From Gordonia bronchialis DSM 43247 (GTDB taxonomy: Bacteria > Actinomycetota > Actinomycetes > Mycobacteriales > Mycobacteriaceae), in NCBI RefSeq assembly GCF_000024785.1, contig NC_013441.1, positions 620,001 to 684,000 on the forward strand: a DNA stretch of 64,000 nucleotides, read 5' to 3'. The position numbers and the translations under genes are program-made. Position 1 is the stretch's first letter. Every line of letters begins with the position of its first letter. The notes under the pieces were generated by a model. The model saw only the letters and a program-made list of their open reading frames with translations, was not told the origin of the DNA and did not search any database. Of this stretch, positions 18,736-26,496 are shown in pieces.

Positions 18736-18742
18736 GCCGGCC

Positions 18743-19444
18743 TCACTTCCTCATCCTGGTGTGGAACAGTCCGTCGGCGACGATGTTGACCCCGTTGATG
18801 AGCGACTGCCCCTTGGCTCGTGAGTACTCGGTGTACAGGATCGTGACCGGCTGCTCGGCGACCCGCCAATGGTGATGGTCGATCAGCGCCACGAACTCCG
18901 ACGCGTGACTCATGCCGCTCATCAGCAGATCGAGTTGGTCGGCGACCGTCTTGTTGAAAGCGCGTAGCCCGTTGTGCGCGTCGGTCAGGCCCAGTCGGCG
19001 GGTGCGTGGACTCAGGAAGACGATGGTGCGCAACGCGATTCGACGCAGCGGCGGTACCGAGTCGCTGCGTCCCTCGGCAAATCGGGTCCCGACGATGATG
19101 TCGACGGGTTCGGTGCGCAGGCGGGCGATCATCGCCGACACGTCGTCGACCTGATGCTGACCGTCGGCGTCGAAGGTGACGAAGAAGCGGGCGCCCGGCT
19201 GCGCACGCGCGTACTCGACGCCGGTCTGGATGGCAGCGCCCTGCCCGAGGTTGACCGGATGCCGGACCAGATGGACGCCGGCGGCCCGGATCTCGGCGGC
19301 CGTGTCGTCGGAGCTGCCGTCGTCGACGCAGACGATGTTGGGGAAGGTCTGTCGGGCATGGGTCACCACGTCGCGGATGACCTGTGCCTCGTTGTACACG
19401 GGGATCACCAACCAGACGTCGTCGTTGGTGGTGCCCGCTGTCAT
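18743..19444 (-). CDS. GT2 glycosyltransferase, dolichyl-phosphate-mannose-synthase-like
   Basis: 233 residues of a GT-A fold. Motifs: VWLVIPVYNEAQVIRDVV, the nucleotide-sugar DDGSSDDT, the metal-binding DXD-type region FFVTFDADGQHQVDDV, and GLRAFNKTVADQLDL. There is no membrane helix of its own, which fits with reliance on the DUF2304 partner encoded 7 bp downstream. The likely reaction is transfer of a sugar from a nucleotide donor to a polyprenyl phosphate on the inner face of the membrane, for envelope glycan building. It is divergent from the next glycosyltransferase with 51 bp between starts. Confidence 0.87.
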   Translation of the reverse strand: MTAGTTNDDVWLVIPVYNEAQVIRDVVTHARQTFPNIVCVDDGSSDDTAAEIRAAGVHLVRHPVNLGQGAAIQTGVEYARAQPGARFFVTFDADGQHQVDDVSAMIARLRTEPVDIIVGTRFAEGRSDSVPPLRRIALRTIVFLSPRTRRLGLTDAHNGLRAFNKTVADQLDLLMSGMSHASEFVALIDHHHWRVAEQPVTILYTEYSRAKGQSLINGVNIVADGLFHTRMRK

Positions 19445-19495
19445 GGGCTAAACCCTAACCCGGGTGTCGAAGTGACGGCCTCGTAGGCTGGTCGG

Positions 19496-20344
19496 GTGCC
19501 GATCGACGTGATGATTCCCTTCTACGGCGACGTCGCACAGTTCCGGCAGGCCGTCACGAGTGTGCTGAATCAGGACGACCCCGAGTTCACGCTCACCGTC
19601 GTCGACGACTGCTACCCGAGTTCGCAGCCGCGCGAGTGGCTCGAGAGCCTCGACGATCCGCGGGTGCGCTACCTGCGCAACGAGGACAATCTGGGCGTCA
19701 ACGGCAATTTCCGACGCTGCGTCGAGCTCGTGAAGCAGCCGTACTTCGTGGTCATGGGCTGCGATGACGTGATGCTGCGCGACTATCTCTCGACGGTGCG
19801 GGCGCTCGCCACCCAGCATCCCGACGCGGCGGTGATCGCGCCCGGCGTCGAGGTGATCGACGATGCCGACCGCCCGGTTCGTCCGCTCGGTGACCGGATG
19901 AAATCGGTACTCGCGCCCTCGCGGGCGAGCGTGCTGAGTGGGGAGCGCCTGGCGACGAGCCTCTATCACGGCAACTGGACGTACTTCCCGTCGTTGCTGT
20001 GGCGCACCGAGGTGGTCCGCGCGGTCGGATTCCGCACCGGCCTCGAGGTGGTCCTCGACCTCGCGCTCCTCGTCGACCTCGCCGCGACCGGCGCGTCGCT
20101 GGTCTACGACCCGACCGTCGTGTTCCGATACCGCCGCCATCGGGCGTCGGTGAGTTCGGTGCAGGCCGTCGACGGCCGACGCTTCGCCGAGGAGAACCGC
20201 TTCTTCGCCGACGAGGCCCGACGCTGCGCCGACCTGGGATGGCCGAAAGCCGCCCGCGCCGCCCGCCTCCATGCGACATCCCGTCTGCACCACGCTCAGG
20301 CCCGGCTCGGAGCCGCCGTCGTCCGGGTCCGCCACCTTCGCTGA
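19496..20344 (+). CDS. GT2 family glycosyltransferase
   Basis: 282 residues with a GTG start. The N-terminal GT-A half shows IDVMIPFYGDVAQFRQAVTS, TLTVVDDCYPSS, LRNEDNLGVNGNFRRCVEL and a GCDDVMLRDY DXD-like site. The C-terminal half has a WRTEVVRAVGFRTGLE motif like those of rhamnosyl- and galactofuranosyl-type transferases, then FRYRRHRASVSS. There are no membrane helices. The presence of rml and galE genes 5-8 kb away suggests an envelope polysaccharide role. It converges on the flippase-like gene with 13 bp between stops. Confidence 0.85.
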   Translation: MPIDVMIPFYGDVAQFRQAVTSVLNQDDPEFTLTVVDDCYPSSQPREWLESLDDPRVRYLRNEDNLGVNGNFRRCVELVKQPYFVVMGCDDVMLRDYLSTVRALATQHPDAAVIAPGVEVIDDADRPVRPLGDRMKSVLAPSRASVLSGERLATSLYHGNWTYFPSLLWRTEVVRAVGFRTGLEVVLDLALLVDLAATGASLVYDPTVVFRYRRHRASVSSVQAVDGRRFAEENRFFADEARRCADLGWPKAARAARLHATSRLHHAQARLGAAVVRVRHLR

Positions 20345-20357
20345 CCCGATCGATGGG

Positions 20358-21626
20358 TCAGCGGGCGGCGCGCAGACCGGCCAGATGCACGACGACGCCG
20401 GCCAGCGGCCCCACCACGAGAGCCGCGCCGACGCGCACGGTGACGTCGGCGGGCAGGGTCAGCACGACGATGGAGACCAGGGTCGCCACCCACCAGCCCG
20501 CGGCATACCACCGGTGGCCGCCGACGGCGATCGCCGCCGACCCGGTGACGGTGAGCAGCGCCAGGAAGGTGGCGCCGACGGTCAATGCGGCCACCGCACC
20601 ACCGCCGAGCCGGAAATCGGCGCCGAAGACGGCCCCGAGCAACCACGGACCGAGCACCCAGGCCAGCAGCGACCCGAAAGCTCCCACCCCGGCGACCACC
20701 AGCAGCGGCGCGGCCAGCGCTCCGGCGAGCCGATGCCGGGCCTCGACAAATCGGGTGATCAACACGCCCTGAAAGCTGTTCAACGGCACCAGAAGCGGGG
20801 CCCGCGTCAGCGTGACAGCCAAGATCAGCGCGCCCACCACGCGCTCGTCGTCGGAGGGTGCGCCGAACAGGCCGAGTTCGCTGGTGAGTTTGATCAGCAC
20901 CGGGAACCCCATGACCAGCACCGCACTCGCCGCAGCCGCGGTCATCGCGGTGAGGGTGTTGACGGACAGTCGCCGCGCCGGCACGTCGCCGCGCAGTCCG
21001 ACGGCCCACCGCGCCACACCCGACGACGCCAGCAGCGCACACCACGACACCGAGCCGATCACCGTGATGATCAGGAACGCATCCAGGCCCCACCCGGCGA
21101 GGATGGCGATCAGCGCACCGGCCAGCCGGATCAGGGCGTCGGCGCTGAGCAGCGTGGCGAATGCCGTCCACGACGCGGCGCCCGCGAGTGCGCCGCACAG
21201 GTGCGCGTAGACGGCGAAGCTGATCACACCGATGGCCAGCAGGATCACCGACATCCAGCGCTGCGTGGTGAAGACCTGCCCGCTCCACAGTGGTGCTGTG
21301 ACGGCCACCGCAACCCCGAGCGCGAGCCCGATGACGGCATTGACCCTGATCGGGCGCGCCATCAGCGGTTGCGGCACATCGGTTTTCGAGCCGCGCGCCG
21401 ACCGGATCGCCCGCGTGGTCTCCTGCAACTGCCCGTTCTGCGCACCCGTCACCATGCCGTAGGCGGCCCAGAACACGGCGAACACGCCGTAGCCCGCGGC
21501 ACCGAGATGGCGGGCGGCGATGAGCAACACCAGATAGCCCGACGCCGCCGCGATGATGGTCGCGATGGTGACCCGCCCCAGGGTGCCTGCGGTCTCACCG
21601 GTGGTGCTGCCCGTCTCCGACGTCAT
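20358..21626 (-). CDS. Wzx/MATE-like polysaccharide flippase
   Basis: 422 residues and about 12 hydrophobic helices with few charged loops. The N-terminal segment RVTIATIIAAASGYLVLLIA, followed by ARHLGAAGYGVFAVFW, is characteristic of polysaccharide exporters of the MOP superfamily. A central LTRAPLLVPLNSFQGVLITR segment is conserved in actinobacterial homologues. Such proteins flip lipid-linked sugars across the membrane. The neighbouring glycosyltransferases support that reading. The start lies 10 bp after the M1 peptidase stop on the same strand, so they may share a transcript. Confidence 0.78.
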   Translation of the reverse strand: MTSETGSTTGETAGTLGRVTIATIIAAASGYLVLLIAARHLGAAGYGVFAVFWAAYGMVTGAQNGQLQETTRAIRSARGSKTDVPQPLMARPIRVNAVIGLALGVAVAVTAPLWSGQVFTTQRWMSVILLAIGVISFAVYAHLCGALAGAASWTAFATLLSADALIRLAGALIAILAGWGLDAFLIITVIGSVSWCALLASSGVARWAVGLRGDVPARRLSVNTLTAMTAAAASAVLVMGFPVLIKLTSELGLFGAPSDDERVVGALILAVTLTRAPLLVPLNSFQGVLITRFVEARHRLAGALAAPLLVVAGVGAFGSLLAWVLGPWLLGAVFGADFRLGGGAVAALTVGATFLALLTVTGSAAIAVGGHRWYAAGWWVATLVSIVVLTLPADVTVRVGAALVVGPLAGVVVHLAGLRAAR

Positions 21627-21636
21627 CGTCGCCCGT

Positions 21637-23007
21637 TCAGGCGGGAGTCGGGTACGGCGGCAGTGCAGCGCGGAAAAGCCAGGCGTCCCATAGGTTTTTG
21701 AGAGACGTGGTGGAGTAGTTCGCCGCCAGCGCGATGAAATCCTCGGTGCTGACCGAGCCGTACCGGTACTTGTCGGTCCAGCGTTGCAGCAGAGCGAAGA
21801 AGTTGCCGTCGCCGATCGTCAGACGCAGTGCGTGCAGCGTCAGGGCGCCACGTTTGTACACCCAGTCGTCGAACATCTTGCGCGGCCCGGGATCTGCGAG
21901 CGGGACGCGCACCGGCGTCGCCGCCAGCTTGGTGTAGTAGTGACGCGCCCACTCGTCGGCGCTGCGGCCGCCGGAGCGTTGGCTCCACAGCCACTCGGCA
22001 TAGCAGGCGAAGCCCTCGTGTAGCCAGATGTCGCGCCAGCGCGCCAGGGTCACCGAGTTGCCGAACCACTGGTGGGCGAGTTCGTGCGCGATCAGCCGTT
22101 CGGCGCCGCGATGTCCGTCGCAGTGATTGGCGCCGAAGGTCGACAGGCTCTGGGCCTCGATGGGGATCTCCAGCGCGTCATCGGTGACGACCACCGAGTA
22201 CTGCGGAAACGGATACGGACCGAACATCTCGACGAAGGCGTTCACCATCTCGAGTTGGCGGCCGAAGTCGTGCCGGAAGGTGGGTACCAGGCGCGGTGGC
22301 ACCAGCGCACGTACCGGAAAAGGCTTGGTGGCCAACGAGATCTGCTTGTACTGACCGATCTGTACCGATGCCAGATAGGTCGGCATCGGCTCGATCTGCT
22401 GATAGACCCAGGTGGTCTGCCCGGCGCGCACCCGCTTGGATTCCAGGACCCCGTTGGCCAGCGCGTGGTACGGGCTGTCGGTGGTGATGGAGATCCGGTA
22501 GGGCGCCTTGGCGCTCGGATGATCGTCGCAGGGGAACCACGATGCGGCGCCGTTGGGCTGATTGGCGCACAGCGCACCGTCGGTCAGCTCTTCCCAACCG
22601 ACCGCACCCCACGGGCTGCGGATCGGACGCGGGGTGCCGTGGTAGCGGATGACGATGGTCAGCGCACCGCCGGGCGGGACGCCGGCATCCGGGGTGATGG
22701 CCAGCTTGTTGCGGCGATGGCTGTAGCGGACCCGCTTGTCGTTCACGGTGATCCGGTCCACCGCCAGCGACGACGCCATGTCCAGGGTGAAGCGGTGCAG
22801 ATCCTCATACGAGGTCGCGGTCAGTGTCGCGACGCCGGCGAGACGATTGCTCGCGACCTTGTATTCGAGGTCGAGATCATAGCGTGAGATGCGGTAGCCC
22901 AGGTTGCCGTTGTGCGGCAGATACGGGTCGACGGTGTCGTCGGGGGTACCGAGTACCGGCTGTCGTGTGTTCGATCCACGCGAACCCGAGCCAGACTTTC
23001 CCGGCAC
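21637..23007 (-). CDS. M1-family zinc metallopeptidase (aminopeptidase)
   Basis: 456 residues with a GTG start. The zinc site is HELAHQWFGNSV followed by the third ligand in WLHEGFACYAEWLW, the M1 pattern HExxH-x18-E. Instead of the usual GAMEN exopeptidase motif it reads PIEAQSLSTF, as in the short M1 group of Streptomyces and mycobacteria. It ends just after the catalytic and thermolysin-like domain, so the C-terminal helical domain of PepN is absent. No signal peptide is visible. It is probably a cytoplasmic peptidase. The promoter region is shared with the divergent doxX gene 279 bp away. Confidence 0.9.
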   Translation of the reverse strand: MPGKSGSGSRGSNTRQPVLGTPDDTVDPYLPHNGNLGYRISRYDLDLEYKVASNRLAGVATLTATSYEDLHRFTLDMASSLAVDRITVNDKRVRYSHRRNKLAITPDAGVPPGGALTIVIRYHGTPRPIRSPWGAVGWEELTDGALCANQPNGAASWFPCDDHPSAKAPYRISITTDSPYHALANGVLESKRVRAGQTTWVYQQIEPMPTYLASVQIGQYKQISLATKPFPVRALVPPRLVPTFRHDFGRQLEMVNAFVEMFGPYPFPQYSVVVTDDALEIPIEAQSLSTFGANHCDGHRGAERLIAHELAHQWFGNSVTLARWRDIWLHEGFACYAEWLWSQRSGGRSADEWARHYYTKLAATPVRVPLADPGPRKMFDDWVYKRGALTLHALRLTIGDGNFFALLQRWTDKYRYGSVSTEDFIALAANYSTTSLKNLWDAWLFRAALPPYPTPA

Positions 23008-23226
23008 TGACGATGACTCCGATCGGTCTCGGGGCGTGCATCCACGCCACGGCGGTTACGACTTGGTTGCGGTTGGCGCCTACAGCGTCTCGATCTGAGT
23101 AGATCGTCGTGCAGGGTTCGCGCGGTCGCGGACACTCACACTACCTGCCTACGGTTGATCTCACCGGTTGGCCGTGAGGACACGCGTGAAGACATCGCGC
23201 GCAAGCCAGGACCTGTCGGGGAATAT

Positions 23227-23249
23227 CCGGACCTCGGTCCGGTTAGTAT
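23227..23249 (+). promoter_or_regulatory. Palindrome and -10 box upstream of doxX
   Basis: CCGGACC-TC-GGTCCGG (23227-23242) is a perfect 7-bp inverted repeat with a 2-bp centre, directly followed by TAGTAT (23244-23249), a good -10 hexamer. A regulator bound to the palindrome would cover the -35 position. No clear -35 sequence is visible, which suggests dependence on an activator or a weak promoter. Confidence 0.45.
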
Positions 23250-23286
23250 CTGTTCGGGTCGGACTACCACGCAAGGAGACCAACGC

Positions 23287-23718
23287 ATGGCCGGATTCAG
23301 TTCAGTGCCGCAGTTCCTCGCCCGTCTCATCCTGGGCATCATCTTCATCGCGCACGGCTGGCAGAAACTGCACACCAACGGCATGGACGCCACCAAGGCG
23401 TTCTTCAAGGGGCTCGACGTCCCATTCCCCGAGTTCACCGCGTACGCCGTGACCTGGCTCGAACTCGTCGGCGGCATCCTCCTCATCATCGGACTGTTGC
23501 TACCGCTGGTGTCGGTGCTGCTGATCATCGACATGATCGGCGCGATCTACTACGTCCACTGGGACAACGGCTTCTGGGCGGGCGGGGACAAGGTCGGCTG
23601 GGAGTGGCCGCTCGCGCTGATCGCCGGATTGCTCGCCGTCGGATTCTCCGGTGGCCTCGGGGCCGCCGACACGCATCTGTGGGCACGCCGGCGCCGGCGT
23701 CGGGAACCGGTGGCCTGA
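23287..23718 (+). CDS. DoxX-family membrane protein
   Basis: 143 residues from ATG 23287, with AAGGAG eight bases upstream deciding the start. Four hydrophobic helices and the DoxX signature LARLILGIIFIAHGWQKLH near the N-terminus are clear; an acidic WLELVGGILLIIGLLLPL segment follows. The family includes parts of quinone-linked oxidoreductases, and in mycobacteria it works with superoxide dismutase and a thiol sensor in membrane redox balance. Whether that applies here is unknown. Its tail is very basic (RRRRRREPV). Confidence 0.85.
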   Translation: MAGFSSVPQFLARLILGIIFIAHGWQKLHTNGMDATKAFFKGLDVPFPEFTAYAVTWLELVGGILLIIGLLLPLVSVLLIIDMIGAIYYVHWDNGFWAGGDKVGWEWPLALIAGLLAVGFSGGLGAADTHLWARRRRRREPVA

Positions 23719-23791
23719 CAGCGAACTCACGCAGGTCAAACCGTCTGTTCGGAGGGTATCGTGGGTCCGGGGTGGCCGATAGGCTCTCGGC

Positions 23792-24412
23792 ATGTACTCC
23801 GACCCGCGGTATCAGCCGCCGTCGTACGGATCGTCTGTCGGCTACCCCCGCGGTCACGACCACTACGGCGTCCCGGTCATGGACCCGGTCGTCGCAGCGG
23901 CCCTGAATCGGCCGTGGCAGACCACGCTCTACGGTTGGTTGCAGGTCGTCGCGGCTATTGCCGGACTGCTCGGTGGGCTCGTGTGGGCCGCCGCGGCCGG
24001 GAGTAGCGCCATCGACTACCAGTTTGTGCGTGACGGCGGTCCGATCGTGTTGATCGGCATCGTGACAGTTGCCTTGCTGATCGTGATGAACGCACTGAAC
24101 CTGTGGATCGCATCGGCCTTCCTGCGAGGATCGCGCGGCGCTTACGTCTGGTACTCGGTGCTCAACATCCTCGGATTCATCGGCACCGCACTCGTTCTCG
24201 CCGGTATGGCACTGTTCCTGTTCACCGTGAGTGCCGTCGACTCGGGTGGCGGAGACGACGAGATCGTCGCACTGATCCTGATGATCGCGGTGTCGCTCCT
24301 GGTTGCCGGAGTGTTCCACGCGATCCCGTGGTATCTCCTCTGGAACCGGAGCAGCAAGGCGTACTTCGACCGTGAGAGCGTGCAGATCCGCCGCGACGCG
24401 AGGGCGTGGTAG
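23792..24412 (+). CDS. Four-helix membrane protein of unknown function
   Basis: 206 residues. The first 40 are Pro/Tyr-rich (SDPRYQPPSYGSSVGYPRG). They are followed by four hydrophobic helices at about residues 48-68, 82-108, 118-145 and 155-180, and a short charged tail (SVQIRRDARAW). This resembles the many small actinobacterial proteins with a cytoplasmic Tyr/Pro-rich head. I recognise no family. It is convergent with a TPR-like gene, with 9 bp between stops. Confidence 0.65.
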   Translation: MYSDPRYQPPSYGSSVGYPRGHDHYGVPVMDPVVAAALNRPWQTTLYGWLQVVAAIAGLLGGLVWAAAAGSSAIDYQFVRDGGPIVLIGIVTVALLIVMNALNLWIASAFLRGSRGAYVWYSVLNILGFIGTALVLAGMALFLFTVSAVDSGGGDDEIVALILMIAVSLLVAGVFHAIPWYLLWNRSSKAYFDRESVQIRRDARAW

Positions 24413-24421
24413 CGCCCTCGG

Positions 24422-24976
24422 TCAGGCGATGGCCAGCCCATCCCGCGTGATCGCGGCGTCGGAAGCGGGCAGGGCGGCGATCATCTGATTCAGCGACGTC
24501 AGCACGTCGGTGCTGTGACGCAGTTTCACGTCGTCGATCAGGCTGGGTGGGTCGTAGGCCGCCTGATAGACGGCCGCCGCGCCGAGTAGCCGGACCGCTT
24601 GGGCGGGATCGATGTCCCACAGTGCGTCGGCCGTCGTCAGGTAGAGCCGCAACGCGGGCGGATAGTCGTGCAGATGCACGAGCGCCCACGCCCAGTGCTT
24701 GGCGACGTCGACGGTGTCGGCCTCCCCGCGGCCGTGCGTGCGCACGTATTTGCCGTGGAGTTCGCTGCACAAGGGCGTGCAGTCCGACCACATCTCGAGC
24801 TGCGACGTGCAGCGGATGCAGTCGTGCAGATTCGACAGATATCTGGGCGAGTAGGGCCCTTCCCGGCGCGCGCGGATCTCACGCAGCACAGAGAATTCCG
24901 CCAGGGCGTGGGTGTACTCGCCGGCGGAGAGCAAAGCCTGGGCCTCGGCCTGCATTTCCTCGATCATCTTCTGCAT
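24422..24976 (-). CDS. Small TPR-like helical protein
   Basis: 184 residues, all predicted helical, with TPR-like repeats. Examples are ALLSAGEYTHALAEFSVLRE around residues 14-33 and WALVHLHDYPPALRLYLTTA around 96-115, where small residues (A, G) alternate with bulky ones in the TPR rhythm. Several Cys and His residues occur between them (HDCIRCTSQLEMWSDCTPLC), possibly a metal site. I do not recognise a characterised family. It is divergent from the DUF5709 gene with 84 bp between starts. Confidence 0.55.
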   Translation of the reverse strand: MQKMIEEMQAEAQALLSAGEYTHALAEFSVLREIRARREGPYSPRYLSNLHDCIRCTSQLEMWSDCTPLCSELHGKYVRTHGRGEADTVDVAKHWAWALVHLHDYPPALRLYLTTADALWDIDPAQAVRLLGAAAVYQAAYDPPSLIDDVKLRHSTDVLTSLNQMIAALPASDAAITRDGLAIA

Positions 24977-25060
24977 TGTCGCCGATCAGCGGTGTCGCCG
25001 ATGCCCGAATCGCCGAACCGATCCGAGCCGCGACGCACTCGGCCCGCCTACGCTGGAATC

Positions 25061-25543
25061 ATGAGTGACGACATCGGCAGCACACCCGAAGGCTCCGACG
25101 GCGAATACAGCCTCGACGACGACGATCAGCTGCAACCCGAGGACACCCTCGACGACCGCGGCGTCGACGACGTTCTCGACGAGGGCTATTCGCCGCCCGA
25201 CTACGCACCCAAGGGCGCGGTGCACGGACTGACCGCGCAGGAGATGCGTGAGGGAGAGACCCTGGACGAGCGGCTGGCCGAGGAGGAACCCGACGTCGGC
25301 GCGTCCGACCCCTCCGAAACGGGCGAATCCGATTGGCAGTCACACGAATACGACTCGGATGCGGAGTTTCCCAACCGTGCTGATGAGGTGGGCGCCGCGC
25401 GCGCCGGCCGGCTGATCGCACCGGATGAGGGATCGGGCATCGACACCGAATCCGATGTCTTCGCCTCCGACGCCGGAATCGACGGCGCCGGGGCATCCGC
25501 CGAGGAGGCGGCGGTCCACTACATCGACGACGACGAGCGGTAG
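25061..25543 (+). CDS. DUF5709 acidic protein
   Basis: 160 residues from ATG 25061, strongly acidic (pI well below 5 by composition). It matches the DUF5709 pattern in YSLDDDDQLQPEDTLDDRGV, DVLDEGYSPPD, MREGETLDERLAEEEPD, GAARAGRLIAPDEG and GIDGAGASAEEAAVH. The family is confined to actinomycetes, is likely disordered and has no known function. It ends 4 bp before the stop of the convergent Clp-N gene. Confidence 0.85.
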   Translation: MSDDIGSTPEGSDGEYSLDDDDQLQPEDTLDDRGVDDVLDEGYSPPDYAPKGAVHGLTAQEMREGETLDERLAEEEPDVGASDPSETGESDWQSHEYDSDAEFPNRADEVGAARAGRLIAPDEGSGIDTESDVFASDAGIDGAGASAEEAAVHYIDDDER

Positions 25544-25547
25544 GTCC

Positions 25548-26276
25548 TCACTTCGATCCGAGTTGCTCGAGCATCGCGGTGATCGACGCCCGTGCGCCGT
25601 CGGAGTCGACGCCGAGCGATCTCAGCTTCTCGGCGACGCCGTCGTCGGTGAACAAGCCGAGCAGTAGATGCTCGGTCCCGACGTAGTTGTGCCCGAGTTC
25701 CACCGCGATCGCGACCGTCGACTCGATGACCGCCTTCGCGGCGTTGTCGTAGGGCAGCAGGCTCGTCGCATCCGGGCCGCGGTCCGGGGCGATCGGCATC
25801 AGCGGTGCCAGTGCGGTGTGCAGGTCGTCGACGCCGATTCCGTTGTCCCGGAGCACCGCCATCGCCAGGGCGTCGGGTTCGGCGGCCAGGGCGTCGGCGA
25901 TGTGAGCCGGACTCACCTGCGCCGCGTTCGCTGCGACCGCGCGGGAGTGCGCGGCCATCAGGACGTTCCCGGCGCGCGGGGTGAATCGGGAGAACGGGTT
26001 GTCGGCATCGTTGGCGGCGTTCGCGGCCGGGCTCGTCCGGGACACGAATCGCTTCTGCGCGGCCTGTTTGCTGACGCCCATGCTGGCGCCGATCGACGTC
26101 CACGACGCGCCTGCTCGTCGGGCCTGGTCGACGAAGTGGCCGATCAGGCTGTCGGCGATCTCGCCGAGGTGATCCGCGGCGACCATCGCGTCGGCGAGTT
26201 GATCGAGCGGATCGTCGTGTTGTTTGCGGATGGCGGCGATGAGGTCGTCGAGGCGGATTCGAGTCGGTTCGGTCAT
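25548..26276 (-). CDS. Clp-N-domain protein with HTH, probable autoregulated factor
   Basis: 242 residues from ATG 26276. Residues 40-75 contain a helix-turn-helix (AGASWTSIGASMGVSKQAAQ). The C-terminal 150 residues carry a double Clp repeat: FTPRAGNVLMAAHSRAVAAN with VSPAHIADALAAEP, then NAAKAVIESTVAIAVELGHN with VGTEHLLLGLF. The Clp N-domain binds adaptors or substrates of Clp chaperones, and fusion to an HTH makes this a likely stress-linked regulator. No AAA+ module is present. Two strong palindromes lie directly upstream (26280-26328), which points to autoregulation. Confidence 0.85.
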   Translation of the reverse strand: MTEPTRIRLDDLIAAIRKQHDDPLDQLADAMVAADHLGEIADSLIGHFVDQARRAGASWTSIGASMGVSKQAAQKRFVSRTSPAANAANDADNPFSRFTPRAGNVLMAAHSRAVAANAAQVSPAHIADALAAEPDALAMAVLRDNGIGVDDLHTALAPLMPIAPDRGPDATSLLPYDNAAKAVIESTVAIAVELGHNYVGTEHLLLGLFTDDGVAEKLRSLGVDSDGARASITAMLEQLGSK

Positions 26277-26279
26277 GTC

Positions 26280-26296
26280 GTCAACCCTAGGTTGAC
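26280..26296 (-). promoter_or_regulatory. Operator-like palindrome 1, GTCAACC-CTA-GGTTGAC
   Basis: A perfect 7-bp inverted repeat with a 3-bp centre, 3 bp before the ATG of the Clp-N/HTH gene. Its half site GTCAAC matches that of palindrome 2. In this position it would overlap ribosome binding or a leaderless start. Confidence 0.7.
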
Positions 26297-26303
26297 GCCT
26301 GTG

Positions 26304-26328
26304 CTTCGTCAACCTTGAGTTGACGAAG
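26304..26328 (-). promoter_or_regulatory. Operator-like palindrome 2, 10-bp arms
   Basis: CTTCGTCAAC (26304-26313) and GTTGACGAAG (26319-26328) are perfect inverted arms around CTTGA. Centre-to-centre distance from palindrome 1 is 28 bp, nearly three helical turns, so two dimers could bind the same face. The TTGAC halves also look like -35 elements, so binding would compete with RNA polymerase. Confidence 0.75.
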
Positions 26329-26393
26329 CTCGTTCTGTCGGTGGCGTCTGAAGGACTGTGGCGACGACGATCGTCCGCGCCAACCGGCCGTCG

Positions 26394-26422
26394 TTGACAC
26401 GTCCGGAACGCGCGGACACGAT
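26394..26422 (+). promoter_or_regulatory. Candidate promoter of egtB
   Basis: TTGACA (26394-26399), a 17-nt spacer and CACGAT (26417-26422). The -35 is perfect and the -10 keeps the key second A and last T. The start point would fall near 26429, about 70 bp before the egtB GTG. The assignment is by pattern. Confidence 0.45.
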
Positions 26423-26496
26423 GGAGACCACGCATCACGACCGAGGATGACGACACCGTCCGACGATCTGCAGCCCTTGCCACGGGAGGAAACCCA

